From Leeuwenhoekiella nanhaiensis (lineage in GTDB: Bacteria; Bacteroidota; Bacteroidia; Flavobacteriales; Flavobacteriaceae), in contig NZ_KZ319287.1 in the NCBI RefSeq assembly GCF_002744755.1, forward strand, positions 62,001-126,000: 64,000 nt of DNA. The letters are read 5' to 3'. Positions 15,460 through 24,409 of the stretch are shown in pieces. The position numbers were made by a program, and so were the translations under genes. How positions within the stretch are numbered: the stretch's first letter is position 1; every line of letters starts with the position of its first letter. The notes beneath the pieces were generated by a model. The model ran no database searches, had not been told where the DNA came from, and saw only the letters and a list, made by a program, of their open reading frames with translations.

Positions 15460-17883
15460 CTAGTCTTTTGCTTCTAAACGGCTTTGCTCTTCGGCATTTA
15501 CTGCTCTGCTGTTATCTCTGAGCTTAAAGTTTCCGAATTTATACCGAAGGCCTACGCGTATTTTTCGGGATTCGGGCATCGCAAAAAAGGAATTGTTTTG
15601 ATTTAAATAGCGTGACGTAAGCGGAATGTTATTTGTATTGAAAATATCTTCCGAGCTCAGATTAAAAATCAATCTTCCATCCATAAAAGTTTTCTGAATA
15701 TCAATATTCAAAGCATACTGCGGCCTGTCGTATTGATAGGAACCTGATAAAATATTTGAAATGTATGTGTTTGACACAGTTGCGGTAAGAGTCCGTTCCT
15801 GATCAATAATAAAGTAATTCTGCGTTTGGGCATAAAAACCGGTAATACTTTGCCGATAATCCTGACCGTCACTTTCTAATGCCTGAAACTCATTTTGCAT
15901 TCTAAAAAGCGATGTGTTAGCACTCATCCACATCCAATTGGTCACAAATTCAGAATAAATCAAATCCAGGCTATATTGTTGCTCGTAATTGAGATTGGTA
16001 TTTACACCGCGTATTGTAAGGTTTTCATTATCCTGAAAAGGTAATCTGTTCATTATATTATCTACCCGATCCCAATATAAATTAATGAAAAGCTTACTTT
16101 TAAAGATATAGCTCAACTCCAGGTGGTTGTTTATTGCAGGCTGAATATTAGGATTTCCTTCCTGAAAGTTATTTTCGTTCAAAAAATATCGGAACGGATT
16201 TAAGCTCTGAAAACGCGGCCTTTCAATCCTGCGGCTGTACGTGAGTCCAAAAGAATGATTTTCTGAAGGATTATTCATCAAGTAAATAGTTGGAAAAAGC
16301 TCCAGATATTCCTGAGTATTTACTACTCCTAACGTACGTGAATTCCCATTGGATTCGGTATATTCCCCACGTAGACCGGCCTGAATACTCCATTTTTCCC
16401 AATCTTTTGAAAAGCTGAAATACGATGCGTAAATACTTTCGGTGTAATCAAAATTGTCATTTAGAATTGCATTGCCGGCATTGATATCCCCATTACCGTC
16501 AAAAAATTCCTGCCTGCTGTTTGAATTGATCCCCGAATATTTAGCGCCGGCTTCAAAAGCCCAGCTTCCTAAATTGCCGGTATAATCAAGCTGCCCGGTA
16601 TAAATTTGTGAGTCCTGAGTAGGTAAGGTATTGAATGAATTTGCATTTAAAAGAGTGCCTTGCGGCGAAAAATACCTGGTAGCTACCGCTTGTGATTGAT
16701 CGTTCGTAAAATCTATATAATTGGCATTTGCAGTAAGTGTCGCACCGTTTTCGCCAAGCTGTCGCTCATAATTCAAATTGAAAAGCAAATTATCATTTTG
16801 ATTCTCGAGCCTGCTTTGTGTGGTATAAAGGGAGTCAAGTCGTCCTTGAGGATCGTAAATTTCGGTTCTACCGCTGATGTCTGAGTCGGCTTTTGGCGTG
16901 TGCAGCACATTGGCGCTCAGACTTAACATGTCTTTTTCGCTCAGCATAAAATCTAAAATGGTGTTGAAGCTGTGCGAAATTGTGCGTGTATCTTTTAAAA
17001 ACAAATCATCCCAGGTTGCTTTAGTGCTTCCGTTGGGATTGAAGAATTCGATAAAGCCTTCATCGGTTTTGGTATCAAAGCGAGAATTGAAAGTATATCC
17101 GGCATAGGCATTGAGCCAGTCGGTTTTATAATACTGACTGGTTCCAGCCGCGTATTTGGGTAAAATCCCTACGGTTGCTGAAGCGTCAACGCTTCCTTTA
17201 TAACCGATAGAAAGATTCTTTGAAGTTACGATATTCAAAATCGCTCCGCCTTCCGCATCATATTTGGCCGGTGGTGTGGTGATGACTTCAACCGATTTAA
17301 CGTTAACCCCTGCAAAACCTTCCAGCAGTTGCTGCAGCTCATCATTGGTTAAGTATACCTTACGATCATTGATGTAAACCTGCGCCGGGCGATTTCTAAC
17401 CAGGATTGTTCCCTGATTGACAATGACTCCAGGAGTGCGTTTTAAAATATCAAAAGTAGTTCCGGAAGAAATCGCTGTGTTTTCCACGTCAAACACCAGA
17501 CGATCTACCCTGCGCTGTATAATCGGCCTGCGCGCAGTGACTGTAACTTCATTTAAAAACTGAGCCGATTCTCTAAGTACAATAACCGGTATGCTTAAGC
17601 TTTCCTGAAGTTCAAAAGGCTTACTATACGCATCTTCGTAGCCCACAAAGCTGGCTTTTAGCAGGTAGTTTCCGGTATTCAAATCTTCAAATTTGAACAG
17701 ACCTTCTTCATTGGATACAGATCCACTTACAAAAGTAGAATCAGTGGCTTTTAAAAGTAACACATTAGTAAATGGGACGGGGTTTTGTTCAATATCCTGA
17801 ACGAGCCCGTCAAGGACTAGACTTTGAGCTGATAGAAATAGGGGGGCGAAAACAAAGACGTTAAATAGTAATTTTGATCGCAT
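15460..17883 (-). CDS. Outer-membrane beta-barrel receptor with carboxypeptidase-regulatory-like domain (TonB-dependent type)
   Basis: The 807-residue protein has a signal peptide (ATG at 17883, ending FLSAQS), an N-terminal carboxypeptidase-regulatory-like beta-sandwich (VQDIEQNPVPFTNVLLL...GNYLLKASFVGYE), a plug domain (ILKRTPGVIVNQGTI...VYINDRKVYL) and a long C-terminal barrel of the outer-membrane-beta-barrel-3 type, rich in alternating aromatic strands. No SusD partner is encoded next to it, so it is not a polysaccharide-utilisation pair; the ligand is unknown. A perfect -7 box only 6 nt before the ATG suggests a very short leader. Confidence 0.88.
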   Translation of the reverse strand: MRSKLLFNVFVFAPLFLSAQSLVLDGLVQDIEQNPVPFTNVLLLKATDSTFVSGSVSNEEGLFKFEDLNTGNYLLKASFVGYEDAYSKPFELQESLSIPVIVLRESAQFLNEVTVTARRPIIQRRVDRLVFDVENTAISSGTTFDILKRTPGVIVNQGTILVRNRPAQVYINDRKVYLTNDELQQLLEGFAGVNVKSVEVITTPPAKYDAEGGAILNIVTSKNLSIGYKGSVDASATVGILPKYAAGTSQYYKTDWLNAYAGYTFNSRFDTKTDEGFIEFFNPNGSTKATWDDLFLKDTRTISHSFNTILDFMLSEKDMLSLSANVLHTPKADSDISGRTEIYDPQGRLDSLYTTQSRLENQNDNLLFNLNYERQLGENGATLTANANYIDFTNDQSQAVATRYFSPQGTLLNANSFNTLPTQDSQIYTGQLDYTGNLGSWAFEAGAKYSGINSNSRQEFFDGNGDINAGNAILNDNFDYTESIYASYFSFSKDWEKWSIQAGLRGEYTESNGNSRTLGVVNTQEYLELFPTIYLMNNPSENHSFGLTYSRRIERPRFQSLNPFRYFLNENNFQEGNPNIQPAINNHLELSYIFKSKLFINLYWDRVDNIMNRLPFQDNENLTIRGVNTNLNYEQQYSLDLIYSEFVTNWMWMSANTSLFRMQNEFQALESDGQDYRQSITGFYAQTQNYFIIDQERTLTATVSNTYISNILSGSYQYDRPQYALNIDIQKTFMDGRLIFNLSSEDIFNTNNIPLTSRYLNQNNSFFAMPESRKIRVGLRYKFGNFKLRDNSRAVNAEEQSRLEAKD

Positions 17884-17889
17884 AGGGCT

Positions 17890-17897
17890 CAAATCTA
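17890..17897 (-). promoter_or_regulatory. -7 promoter box of the outer-membrane receptor gene
   Basis: The minus-strand TAGATTTG matches TAnnTTTG and ends 6 nt before the ATG, implying a leader of only a few nucleotides. Confidence 0.55.
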
Positions 17898-18001
17898 AAT
17901 TAATTTTTAGGTTAATTAATTGTGTTCTTAAACATTTTCGATGATTGACAGACAATCCTTGAGGTACAGTAGATTTATTAGAAAATGCTTAACCTAAACC
18001 G

Positions 18002-18009
18002 TATATTTG
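18002..18009 (+). promoter_or_regulatory. -7 promoter box of lepA
   Basis: TATATTTG is an exact -7 match. It predicts a roughly 125-nt untranslated leader before lepA, long for this genome. Confidence 0.6.
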
Positions 18010-18140
18010 CCCATTAAAGTTGACCCTGTTTACTTACAATAGTAAAATGCTTTTCGATTAACAGCTTTTTCAACGGCAAAAAACTGTATACAAATCGAAC
18101 GAATAAGCTGTAAACCTGGCAACGCTGATGAAGAACGTCT

Positions 18141-19937
18141 ATGAAGAACATTCGCAATTTTTGCATTATCGCTCACATTGATCACGGGAAAAGTACGCTT
18201 GCAGACCGTCTGCTAGACTCTACAGGTTCTGTTACCGATCGTGAAAAACAGGAGCAATTACTCGATAATATGGATCTGGAGCGCGAGCGTGGTATTACCA
18301 TTAAATCACACGCCATCCAGATGAATTATATACACAACGGTGAGCCTTATATTCTAAATCTCATCGACACTCCGGGACACGTGGATTTCTCTTATGAAGT
18401 GTCACGAAGTATTGCTGCCTGTGAAGGTGCGCTGCTTGTAGTAGATGCCGCACAGAGCATTCAGGCACAGACCATTTCTAATCTGTATCTGGCCCTTGAA
18501 AACGATCTGGAAATCATTCCGGTGTTGAATAAGGTTGATTTGCCCAGTGCAAACCCCGAGGAGGTAACTGATGATATTGTAGATCTTTTGGGTTGCGACC
18601 CCGAAGACGTCATCCCGGCCAGTGCCAAGACCGGCATTGGTATCACCGAAATCCTCACTGCGATTATTGAGCGTATTCCGGCACCAAAAGGAAATCCTGA
18701 CGAGCCTTTGCAAGCCTTGATTTTTGACTCGGTTTACAACCCGTTTAGAGGGGTTGAAACCTATTTTAGGGTATTGAATGGTGAGATTACCAAAGGGCAG
18801 AACATCAAGTTTATGGCCACCGGTAAAACGTATTTTGCAGACGAGGTAGGAACGCTCAACCTAAAACAAACACCTAAAAAAGTTATCAAAACCGGGGATG
18901 TGGGGTACCTCATCACGGGTATAAAGGAGGCTAAAGAGGTAAAAGTGGGGGATACTATCACCGATGCTAAAACGCCTACGACGAATATGATCGAAGGTTT
19001 TGAGGATGTAAAACCGATGGTATTTGCAGGAATTTATCCGGTAGACACCGAAGATTACGAAGATCTGCGTTCTTCAATGGAAAAACTGCAGCTTAACGAT
19101 GCATCTTTAGTGTTTCAGCCTGAAAGTTCAGCGGCGCTGGGCTTCGGTTTTCGTTGTGGATTCCTGGGGATGTTGCACCTCGAGATCATTCAGGAACGTC
19201 TGGAACGGGAGTTTGATATGACTGTGATCACTACGGTACCTAACGTATCGTATCACGCGTACACCATAAAAGAGAAAGATACCGCAATACTGGTTAATAA
19301 CCCTTCTGATTTACCTGATCCTTCAGGGATGGACCGGGTTGAGGAGCCTTATATAAAAGCTACGATTATTACAAAATCAGATTTTGTAGGTCCGGTAATG
19401 TCTCTTTGTATTGAAAAACGTGGTGAAATAACCAATCAGACGTATTTGACAACAGAGCGCGTAGAACTGTCTTTTGATATGCCTTTGGCTGAAATTGTAT
19501 TTGACTTTTACGACCGCTTAAAAACGGTTTCTAAGGGCTATGCTTCGTTTGACTATTCGCCAATAGGTATGCGGGCTTCACATCTGGTAAAAGTAGATGT
19601 TCTCTTAAATGGAAATACCGTAGATGCGCTTTCAGCCTTGCTGCACCGCGATAATGCCTACGACATTGGTAAAAAGATGTGTGAGAAACTGAAAGAATTG
19701 ATTCCGCGTCAGCAGTTTGATATTCCTATTCAGGCGGCGATTGGTGCTAAAATCATCGCACGTGAGACCGTAAAAGCGCTGCGTAAGGACGTTACCGCAA
19801 AATGTTATGGTGGTGATATTTCGCGTAAGCGAAAACTACTCGAAAAACAGAAAAAGGGTAAGAAACGTATGCGTCAGGTGGGTAACGTGGAAATCCCTCA
19901 GGAGGCATTTATGGCCGTACTGAAGCTTAACGATTAA
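18141..19937 (+). CDS. lepA: Elongation factor 4 (back-translocating GTPase)
   Basis: LepA is a ribosome-associated GTPase implicated in back-translocation and 30S biogenesis. The 598-residue length is standard. GTPase motifs are AHIDHGKST (G1), RGITIKSH (G2), DTPGHVDF (G3), NKVDLP (G4) and ASAKTG (G5). The LepA-specific C-terminal domain ends with [20 protein letters not shown] tiny membrane-protein gene begins 2 nt after its stop and probably shares its transcript. Confidence 0.98.
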   Translation: MKNIRNFCIIAHIDHGKSTLADRLLDSTGSVTDREKQEQLLDNMDLERERGITIKSHAIQMNYIHNGEPYILNLIDTPGHVDFSYEVSRSIAACEGALLVVDAAQSIQAQTISNLYLALENDLEIIPVLNKVDLPSANPEEVTDDIVDLLGCDPEDVIPASAKTGIGITEILTAIIERIPAPKGNPDEPLQALIFDSVYNPFRGVETYFRVLNGEITKGQNIKFMATGKTYFADEVGTLNLKQTPKKVIKTGDVGYLITGIKEAKEVKVGDTITDAKTPTTNMIEGFEDVKPMVFAGIYPVDTEDYEDLRSSMEKLQLNDASLVFQPESSAALGFGFRCGFLGMLHLEIIQERLEREFDMTVITTVPNVSYHAYTIKEKDTAILVNNPSDLPDPSGMDRVEEPYIKATIITKSDFVGPVMSLCIEKRGEITNQTYLTTERVELSFDMPLAEIVFDFYDRLKTVSKGYASFDYSPIGMRASHLVKVDVLLNGNTVDALSALLHRDNAYDIGKKMCEKLKELIPRQQFDIPIQAAIGAKIIARETVKALRKDVTAKCYGGDISRKRKLLEKQKKGKKRMRQVGNVEIPQEAFMAVLKLND

Positions 19938-19938
19938 G

Positions 19939-20100
19939 ATGAAACGTATACAGCTAATTGGTCTTGGACTTATTGTGCTTTGTGGCCTTATTAGCCAATA
20001 TACCAATGCCACTCAAAATCAATTTATGGTTTGGCTACTCGCTATTGGTGCGGTAGCCGGTATTTTGATGGTAATTTCTGAATACTTCAGCCGCCGGTAA
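19939..20100 (+). CDS. 53-residue two-helix membrane protein (short ORF)
   Basis: An ATG just after the lepA stop opens a 53-residue ORF ending in TAA. It begins MKRIQLIGLGLIVLCGLIS, has a polar turn (QYTNATQNQ), a second hydrophobic helix (WLLAIGAVAGILMVI) and ends YFSRR, so a hairpin with positively charged ends in the cytoplasm is expected. Its placement between lepA and a shared terminator supports a real gene. I do not recognise a family, and it is below usual annotation length. Confidence 0.65.
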   Translation: MKRIQLIGLGLIVLCGLISQYTNATQNQFMVWLLAIGAVAGILMVISEYFSRR

Positions 20101-20116
20101 ACCGGAATTAAAGAAA

Positions 20117-20149
20117 TAAAAAGCTTCCTGAAAACGGAAGCTTTTTTGT
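20117..20149. terminator. Bidirectional terminator between the lepA unit and the Gfo/Idh gene
   Basis: AAGCTTCC/GGAAGCTT with a 7-8 nt loop is flanked by an A-run on the left and a T-run on the right, so it can stop both converging transcripts. Confidence 0.85.
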
Positions 20150-20167
20150 TTGGTATTCATTCGGGTA

Positions 20168-21262
20168 TTAATACTGTTCCAGTTGAATGCGCTCGCTGTT
20201 GTTATAGCCCGACTTAAGGGCCGCCTCCACAATTTGAATATCCCGCAAACCTTCATTGCCGGGTGCAATAACAGGCGTATCGTTTAAGATCGCAAGTGCA
20301 TCATCATCCATTTGCAGGGCTTGCTGATTACAATTACAGGGCGGTAACTTCTTACCGTCACTGGTGCTTCCCTGAACGCCATTATAACTCTGAAATGGAG
20401 ATAACTCGTAGTTTCCATCAGCGCAGTTTACCTTTAGAAAATTGACATTATCGGCATAAGTGACCCGTGCTGTGGTTTTCAAGCCGCCGGGAAATTCCAC
20501 ATCCAGCCATGTAATTTCAGGTGCCTTATTGATAAACAAATCCGGTCTTTGAGTCTCGTGACGTGCGGTAAGCAATAGCGGCTCAAGCCCCGTCGCATAA
20601 CGCAAGCCATTGATATTGTAAACACCCATATCGTAAATGGCGCCTCCGCCTTTAGAACCATCCAGGCGCCAACCGCCACCCGGGCCTATGCGCCAGCCTA
20701 CTTCGGTGTCTACACTTTGGATGCTTCCGTAGGGCTTTGTTTTTGCCCACTTCATTATGGTTTGGGTATTTTCTTCGTGCTGCATGCGATAGCCGATGGC
20801 TAATTTGACTCCGTTTTTATCGCAGGCCTCTATGATTTCCCGGCATTCTTCAACCGTCATGGCCATGGGTTTTTCACAAAAAACATGCTTTCCGGCGTTA
20901 GCCGCCATCACACTGTATTTTTTATGTAAAAAGGTAGGCGTTACGATGTAGACTACATCTATATCCGGATTGTTTGCGATCTCAGGCAATGTCTCATAAC
21001 TGTAGACATTTTCGTCCTTTATACCGTATTTCTGCTGCCATTGCGGAATTTTCTCGGGACTTCCCGTTACAATACCGCGCAGTTCGATATGTTTAGTCTG
21101 TTGCAGAGCAGGAGCCAGATTGTTAGTCGCATAACTTCCCAGTCCCAGTAAAGCCACACCGAGTTTCTTCTCGGGTTTTGAACAGGCGTAATAAGGTAAA
21201 GGCAAGGTGGATGCTGCGAGAACAAGACCTGATTTCTTCAAAAAACTTCTGCGGGAGCTCAT
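20168..21262 (-). CDS. Gfo/Idh/MocA family oxidoreductase with Tat signal
   Basis: The 364-residue protein starts with a twin-arginine signal (SSRRSFLKKSGLVLAAS) and a possible lipobox-like YYACS, so it is exported folded with its cofactor. The Rossmann domain begins GVALLGLGSYATNNLAP, and CEKPMAMTVEEC carries the conserved EKP of Gfo/Idh/MocA dehydrogenases. GGGAIYDMGVYNIN is the substrate-side block. Glucose-fructose oxidoreductase is the classical exported member; the sugar substrate here is unknown. A Tat component (tatA) lies at 58.7 kb in this window. Confidence 0.9.
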   Translation of the reverse strand: MSSRRSFLKKSGLVLAASTLPLPYYACSKPEKKLGVALLGLGSYATNNLAPALQQTKHIELRGIVTGSPEKIPQWQQKYGIKDENVYSYETLPEIANNPDIDVVYIVTPTFLHKKYSVMAANAGKHVFCEKPMAMTVEECREIIEACDKNGVKLAIGYRMQHEENTQTIMKWAKTKPYGSIQSVDTEVGWRIGPGGGWRLDGSKGGGAIYDMGVYNINGLRYATGLEPLLLTARHETQRPDLFINKAPEITWLDVEFPGGLKTTARVTYADNVNFLKVNCADGNYELSPFQSYNGVQGSTSDGKKLPPCNCNQQALQMDDDALAILNDTPVIAPGNEGLRDIQIVEAALKSGYNNSERIQLEQY

Positions 21263-21332
21263 AACTTTTTTATTTTCAAGTTAATAAATACCCTATCAAT
21301 ACAGAAGCGCTTTTTAAAAGCTTAGCAAAATT

Positions 21333-23198
21333 TTAAAGTTCGTTTTCTTCGATCTTCGGTTTGACCGGCATTTTCTCAGGATCAAAAGGTTTACCCAGAT
21401 AAACAAGCTTTGTGTTTTCAAAACTGTCGATTTCAAGTTCGTTGATATTCGATTTTAAAATCTCGAGTTCGCCAGATTCCTGCTTTAAAAAGATAGGTAC
21501 CATGTTTTGGTCTTCACGGGTACTCTTCACCAGCTTCTCAAAGTCCTCTTTCGTATTCACCTCAACCTCCTGAATGGTAGGATGCGCACGCGCCACCTCA
21601 GTAAGTCTAATAAAGTCATCTGTAGGCGAGAAAAGACCCTCATTTGGAGCGTCTGGTCCACGCATCTCATCAGGAGTAATGAGTCTAAACGAGCCGTTTT
21701 CACCAAAAATATCTTTAAAGCGCTTGATGGCATAGTCGTTAATGTCTCCGTTTCCGGTAAGTGCCATCAAATACCCCACATCGTTCAGTTCGATATTATT
21801 CATCAAACTATCTGAATAAATACTTTCTTCAATAGCCTCGAGACCGCGCTCCTTGGCTTTTTCAATATTATAACTGTTGCTGTCTACCAGTACCACATGG
21901 CGACCATTTTTCATCAGGTATTCACCAATGATACGCGAAGCTTTAGAAGCGCCAATGATCACGATTCCTTTAGATTCGGTAAGGAAAACTCCAACAATTT
22001 TAGCGAAAAGACGGGCTGTGGTTGCATTCAGCAATACCGTACCCAGTACGATCATAAATACCAGCGGTGTGATGTATTCTGCCCCTTCAACGCCTTCACT
22101 TACCAGCTGTAAACCAAAAAGGGAAGCAATACCCGCAGCTACAATACCACGCGGACCTACCCAGCTTACAAAGAGTTTTTCGTTAAACTTTAAACCGGAG
22201 CCCTTCGCACTTAAGAACACTCCAACCGGTCTTAGAATGAAAACCACTACAGCAAAAAGCAAGGCTGCCTTCCAGGTATACACCAAATACAGATCCTGCA
22301 TTTCGATATTTGCCGATAGCAGTATGAACAACAAGGAGATAAGCAAAACGCTCAAAGACTCTTTAAAGTAGAGGAGCTCTTTGATGTTGGGCAGTTTCAT
22401 ATTCCCCATAATGATTCCCATCACCACCACCGAAAGCAGACCGCTTTCGTGAGCAAACAAATCGGAGAGTACAAAAACGCCAAGCACTGTGGCCAGGGTA
22501 AATACATTCAATAAATAATGCGGAATTACATTGCGTTTGATTGCAAAGGCAAGGGCGTGTGCAAAAGTAAAACCGAAGGTAAACCCAAAAAGCACAATCT
22601 TACCAAACTCTTCAAGAGCGGTTAGGGTAAATTCACTCCCGGCACCAACGCTGATAAATTCAAAAACCAGTACGGCTACTAGAGCACCTATGGGATCAAT
22701 AAGGATTCCTTCCCATTTTAAAATGGCAGAAATGTCTTTTTTAAGCGGAATGTTTCTAAGAATTGGGGTTATAACCGTAGGTCCGGTTACAATAATCAAT
22801 GCCGAAAATAGAAAGGATATTCTTAGACTCAGGTCAAAAATATAGTAAGCGGCTGCCCCTGCGCCAAAGAAGGTTACCAGAGAACCAATAATAATCAGTT
22901 TCGTAATTACCGGTCCCACATTTTTAATCTCGCTAAAGCGTAAGGTAAGACCTCCTTCAAAGAGTATTATTCCAATAGCCAAAGAGACAAAATTAAAAAG
23001 ACGCTCCCCGGGGAATATTCCTGCCTCGCCATCCCAAATGGGTTCTATCCACTTGGAGCCGTCGTAAGTAAACAAGGTTGAAATAGGTCCCACAAAAAGC
23101 CCGATTAAAATAAGAGGTAAGATCGCAGGTATTTTAAACTTCCAGGCAACCCATTGTGCCAAAATACCCAAGATTATAATTCCGCCCAGTTCTAACAT
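21333..23198 (-). CDS. Cation/proton antiporter (CPA1/NhaP-like) with C-terminal TrkA-N domain
   Basis: The 621-residue protein has about 12 hydrophobic helices (1-400), with WEGILIDPIGALVAVLVFE as the ion-binding helix and WVGPRGIVAAGIASLFG after it. A Rossmann nucleotide-binding domain follows (GIVIIGASKASRIIGEYLM, near 415-435), then a C-terminal region with a TrkA-C-like segment. It likely exchanges Na+ or K+ for H+ in the inner membrane, gated by NAD(H) or a nucleotide. A 10-bp inverted repeat (GGCTTTAAAA/TTTTAAAGCC, 23224-23248) lies 26 nt upstream of the start. Confidence 0.9.
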   Translation of the reverse strand: MLELGGIIILGILAQWVAWKFKIPAILPLILIGLFVGPISTLFTYDGSKWIEPIWDGEAGIFPGERLFNFVSLAIGIILFEGGLTLRFSEIKNVGPVITKLIIIGSLVTFFGAGAAAYYIFDLSLRISFLFSALIIVTGPTVITPILRNIPLKKDISAILKWEGILIDPIGALVAVLVFEFISVGAGSEFTLTALEEFGKIVLFGFTFGFTFAHALAFAIKRNVIPHYLLNVFTLATVLGVFVLSDLFAHESGLLSVVVMGIIMGNMKLPNIKELLYFKESLSVLLISLLFILLSANIEMQDLYLVYTWKAALLFAVVVFILRPVGVFLSAKGSGLKFNEKLFVSWVGPRGIVAAGIASLFGLQLVSEGVEGAEYITPLVFMIVLGTVLLNATTARLFAKIVGVFLTESKGIVIIGASKASRIIGEYLMKNGRHVVLVDSNSYNIEKAKERGLEAIEESIYSDSLMNNIELNDVGYLMALTGNGDINDYAIKRFKDIFGENGSFRLITPDEMRGPDAPNEGLFSPTDDFIRLTEVARAHPTIQEVEVNTKEDFEKLVKSTREDQNMVPIFLKQESGELEILKSNINELEIDSFENTKLVYLGKPFDPEKMPVKPKIEENEL

Positions 23199-23490
23199 GA
23201 ATTTCGATTTTTTGCTATGATACGGCTTTAAAAATTCATTTTAAAGCCTGATTTTGCTATTCTTTGTTAAATATAGCTTAATTCGCCAAGGCTTAAAATT
23301 TGATTTAACGCTGTTTTAGTATTTTGCACCACTTTGTTTATCCTGAAGCCACAAAATTTTTAGCTTCCTGCAGTAAACTACCTCAGGGCAATCCCGTGAG
23401 GCATTCGTTAGAAACAAATTTTTCATTTTAGAGGCAAGCCTGTGGTATTAATCCTTTTGGCGGTGCCAATTAAAAATCAGTAGTCCGTTT

Positions 23491-24348
23491 ATGGTCATTC
23501 ACGCAATAGAAGCCGGTAATTTTAAATTAGACGGAGGCGCTATGTTTGGAGTCGTCCCAAAATCACTCTGGACCCGCACCAATCCTGCAGATGAAAACAA
23601 TATGATTGATATTGCCGCACGCTGTATGCTTATTGAGGAAGGCAATCGCCTCATTCTTATAGACACGGGAATGGGCGACAAGCAAAGCGAAAAGTTTTTT
23701 GGCTTTTACTATCCCTGGGGTGATGATACCCTAGAGAAATCGCTAAGGTCTAAAGGTTTTCATCCTGACGATATCACCGATGTTTTTCTCACGCATTTAC
23801 ACTTTGACCATTCCGGAGGCTGCATAAAATGGGCTGAAGATGGTAAAACTCCGGTTCCGGTTTTTAAGAATGCAACCTACTGGAGCAACAAAGATCACTG
23901 GGAATGGGCCACAAAACCCAATGCCCGGGAAAAAGCGTCTTTTTTAAGTGAAAACATCTTGCCCATAGAACAAAGCGGGCAGCTTCGGTTTATTGAAAAA
24001 ACCGGAAAAACCTTTCTAGAAAATAGCGATCTGGGCTTTGGTATTTTATTTGCAGATGGACATACCGATAAACAGATGATTCCGCATATAACTTATAAAG
24101 ACAAAACTCTTGTTTTCGCAGCAGATTTGTTGCCAACGGCGGGTCATTTACCCTTACCGTATGTGATGGGCTTTGATACGCGGCCCTTGCTTACTTTGGG
24201 CGAAAAAGAAGAATTTTTAAATCAGGCGGCAGATCATAACTATTATTTGTGGTTAGAGCATGATGCGCATAACCCCATAATCACGGTAAAACATACCGAA
24301 AAAGGAGTGCGACTTGATCAAAGCCTTAGAATTGAAGACGTACTCTAA
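23491..24348 (+). CDS. MBL-fold metallo-hydrolase
   Basis: This 285-residue protein of the metallo-beta-lactamase fold has the metal motif HLHFDHSGG, a later metal His in FADGHTDKQM, the Asp strand FAADLLPTAGH, and a final His in WLEHDAHNP. The N-terminal part resembles the quorum-quenching lactonase/YtnP-like subgroup (LIDTGMGDK), but the physiological substrate cannot be told. Its 3' end is followed, 61 nt on, by the subtilase gene on the same strand. Confidence 0.85.
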   Translation: MVIHAIEAGNFKLDGGAMFGVVPKSLWTRTNPADENNMIDIAARCMLIEEGNRLILIDTGMGDKQSEKFFGFYYPWGDDTLEKSLRSKGFHPDDITDVFLTHLHFDHSGGCIKWAEDGKTPVPVFKNATYWSNKDHWEWATKPNAREKASFLSENILPIEQSGQLRFIEKTGKTFLENSDLGFGILFADGHTDKQMIPHITYKDKTLVFAADLLPTAGHLPLPYVMGFDTRPLLTLGEKEEFLNQAADHNYYLWLEHDAHNPIITVKHTEKGVRLDQSLRIEDVL

Positions 24349-24409
24349 CGAAAACTTATACGTGACTCAAATACAAAACCTAAATTTTAAATATAAATAC
24401 ATACAGATA

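Noticed and set aside
15460-17883. SusC/SusD polysaccharide utilisation locus
   Set aside because: The receptor has no SusD partner, glycoside hydrolases or regulator next to it, and its barrel is of the beta-barrel-3 type.
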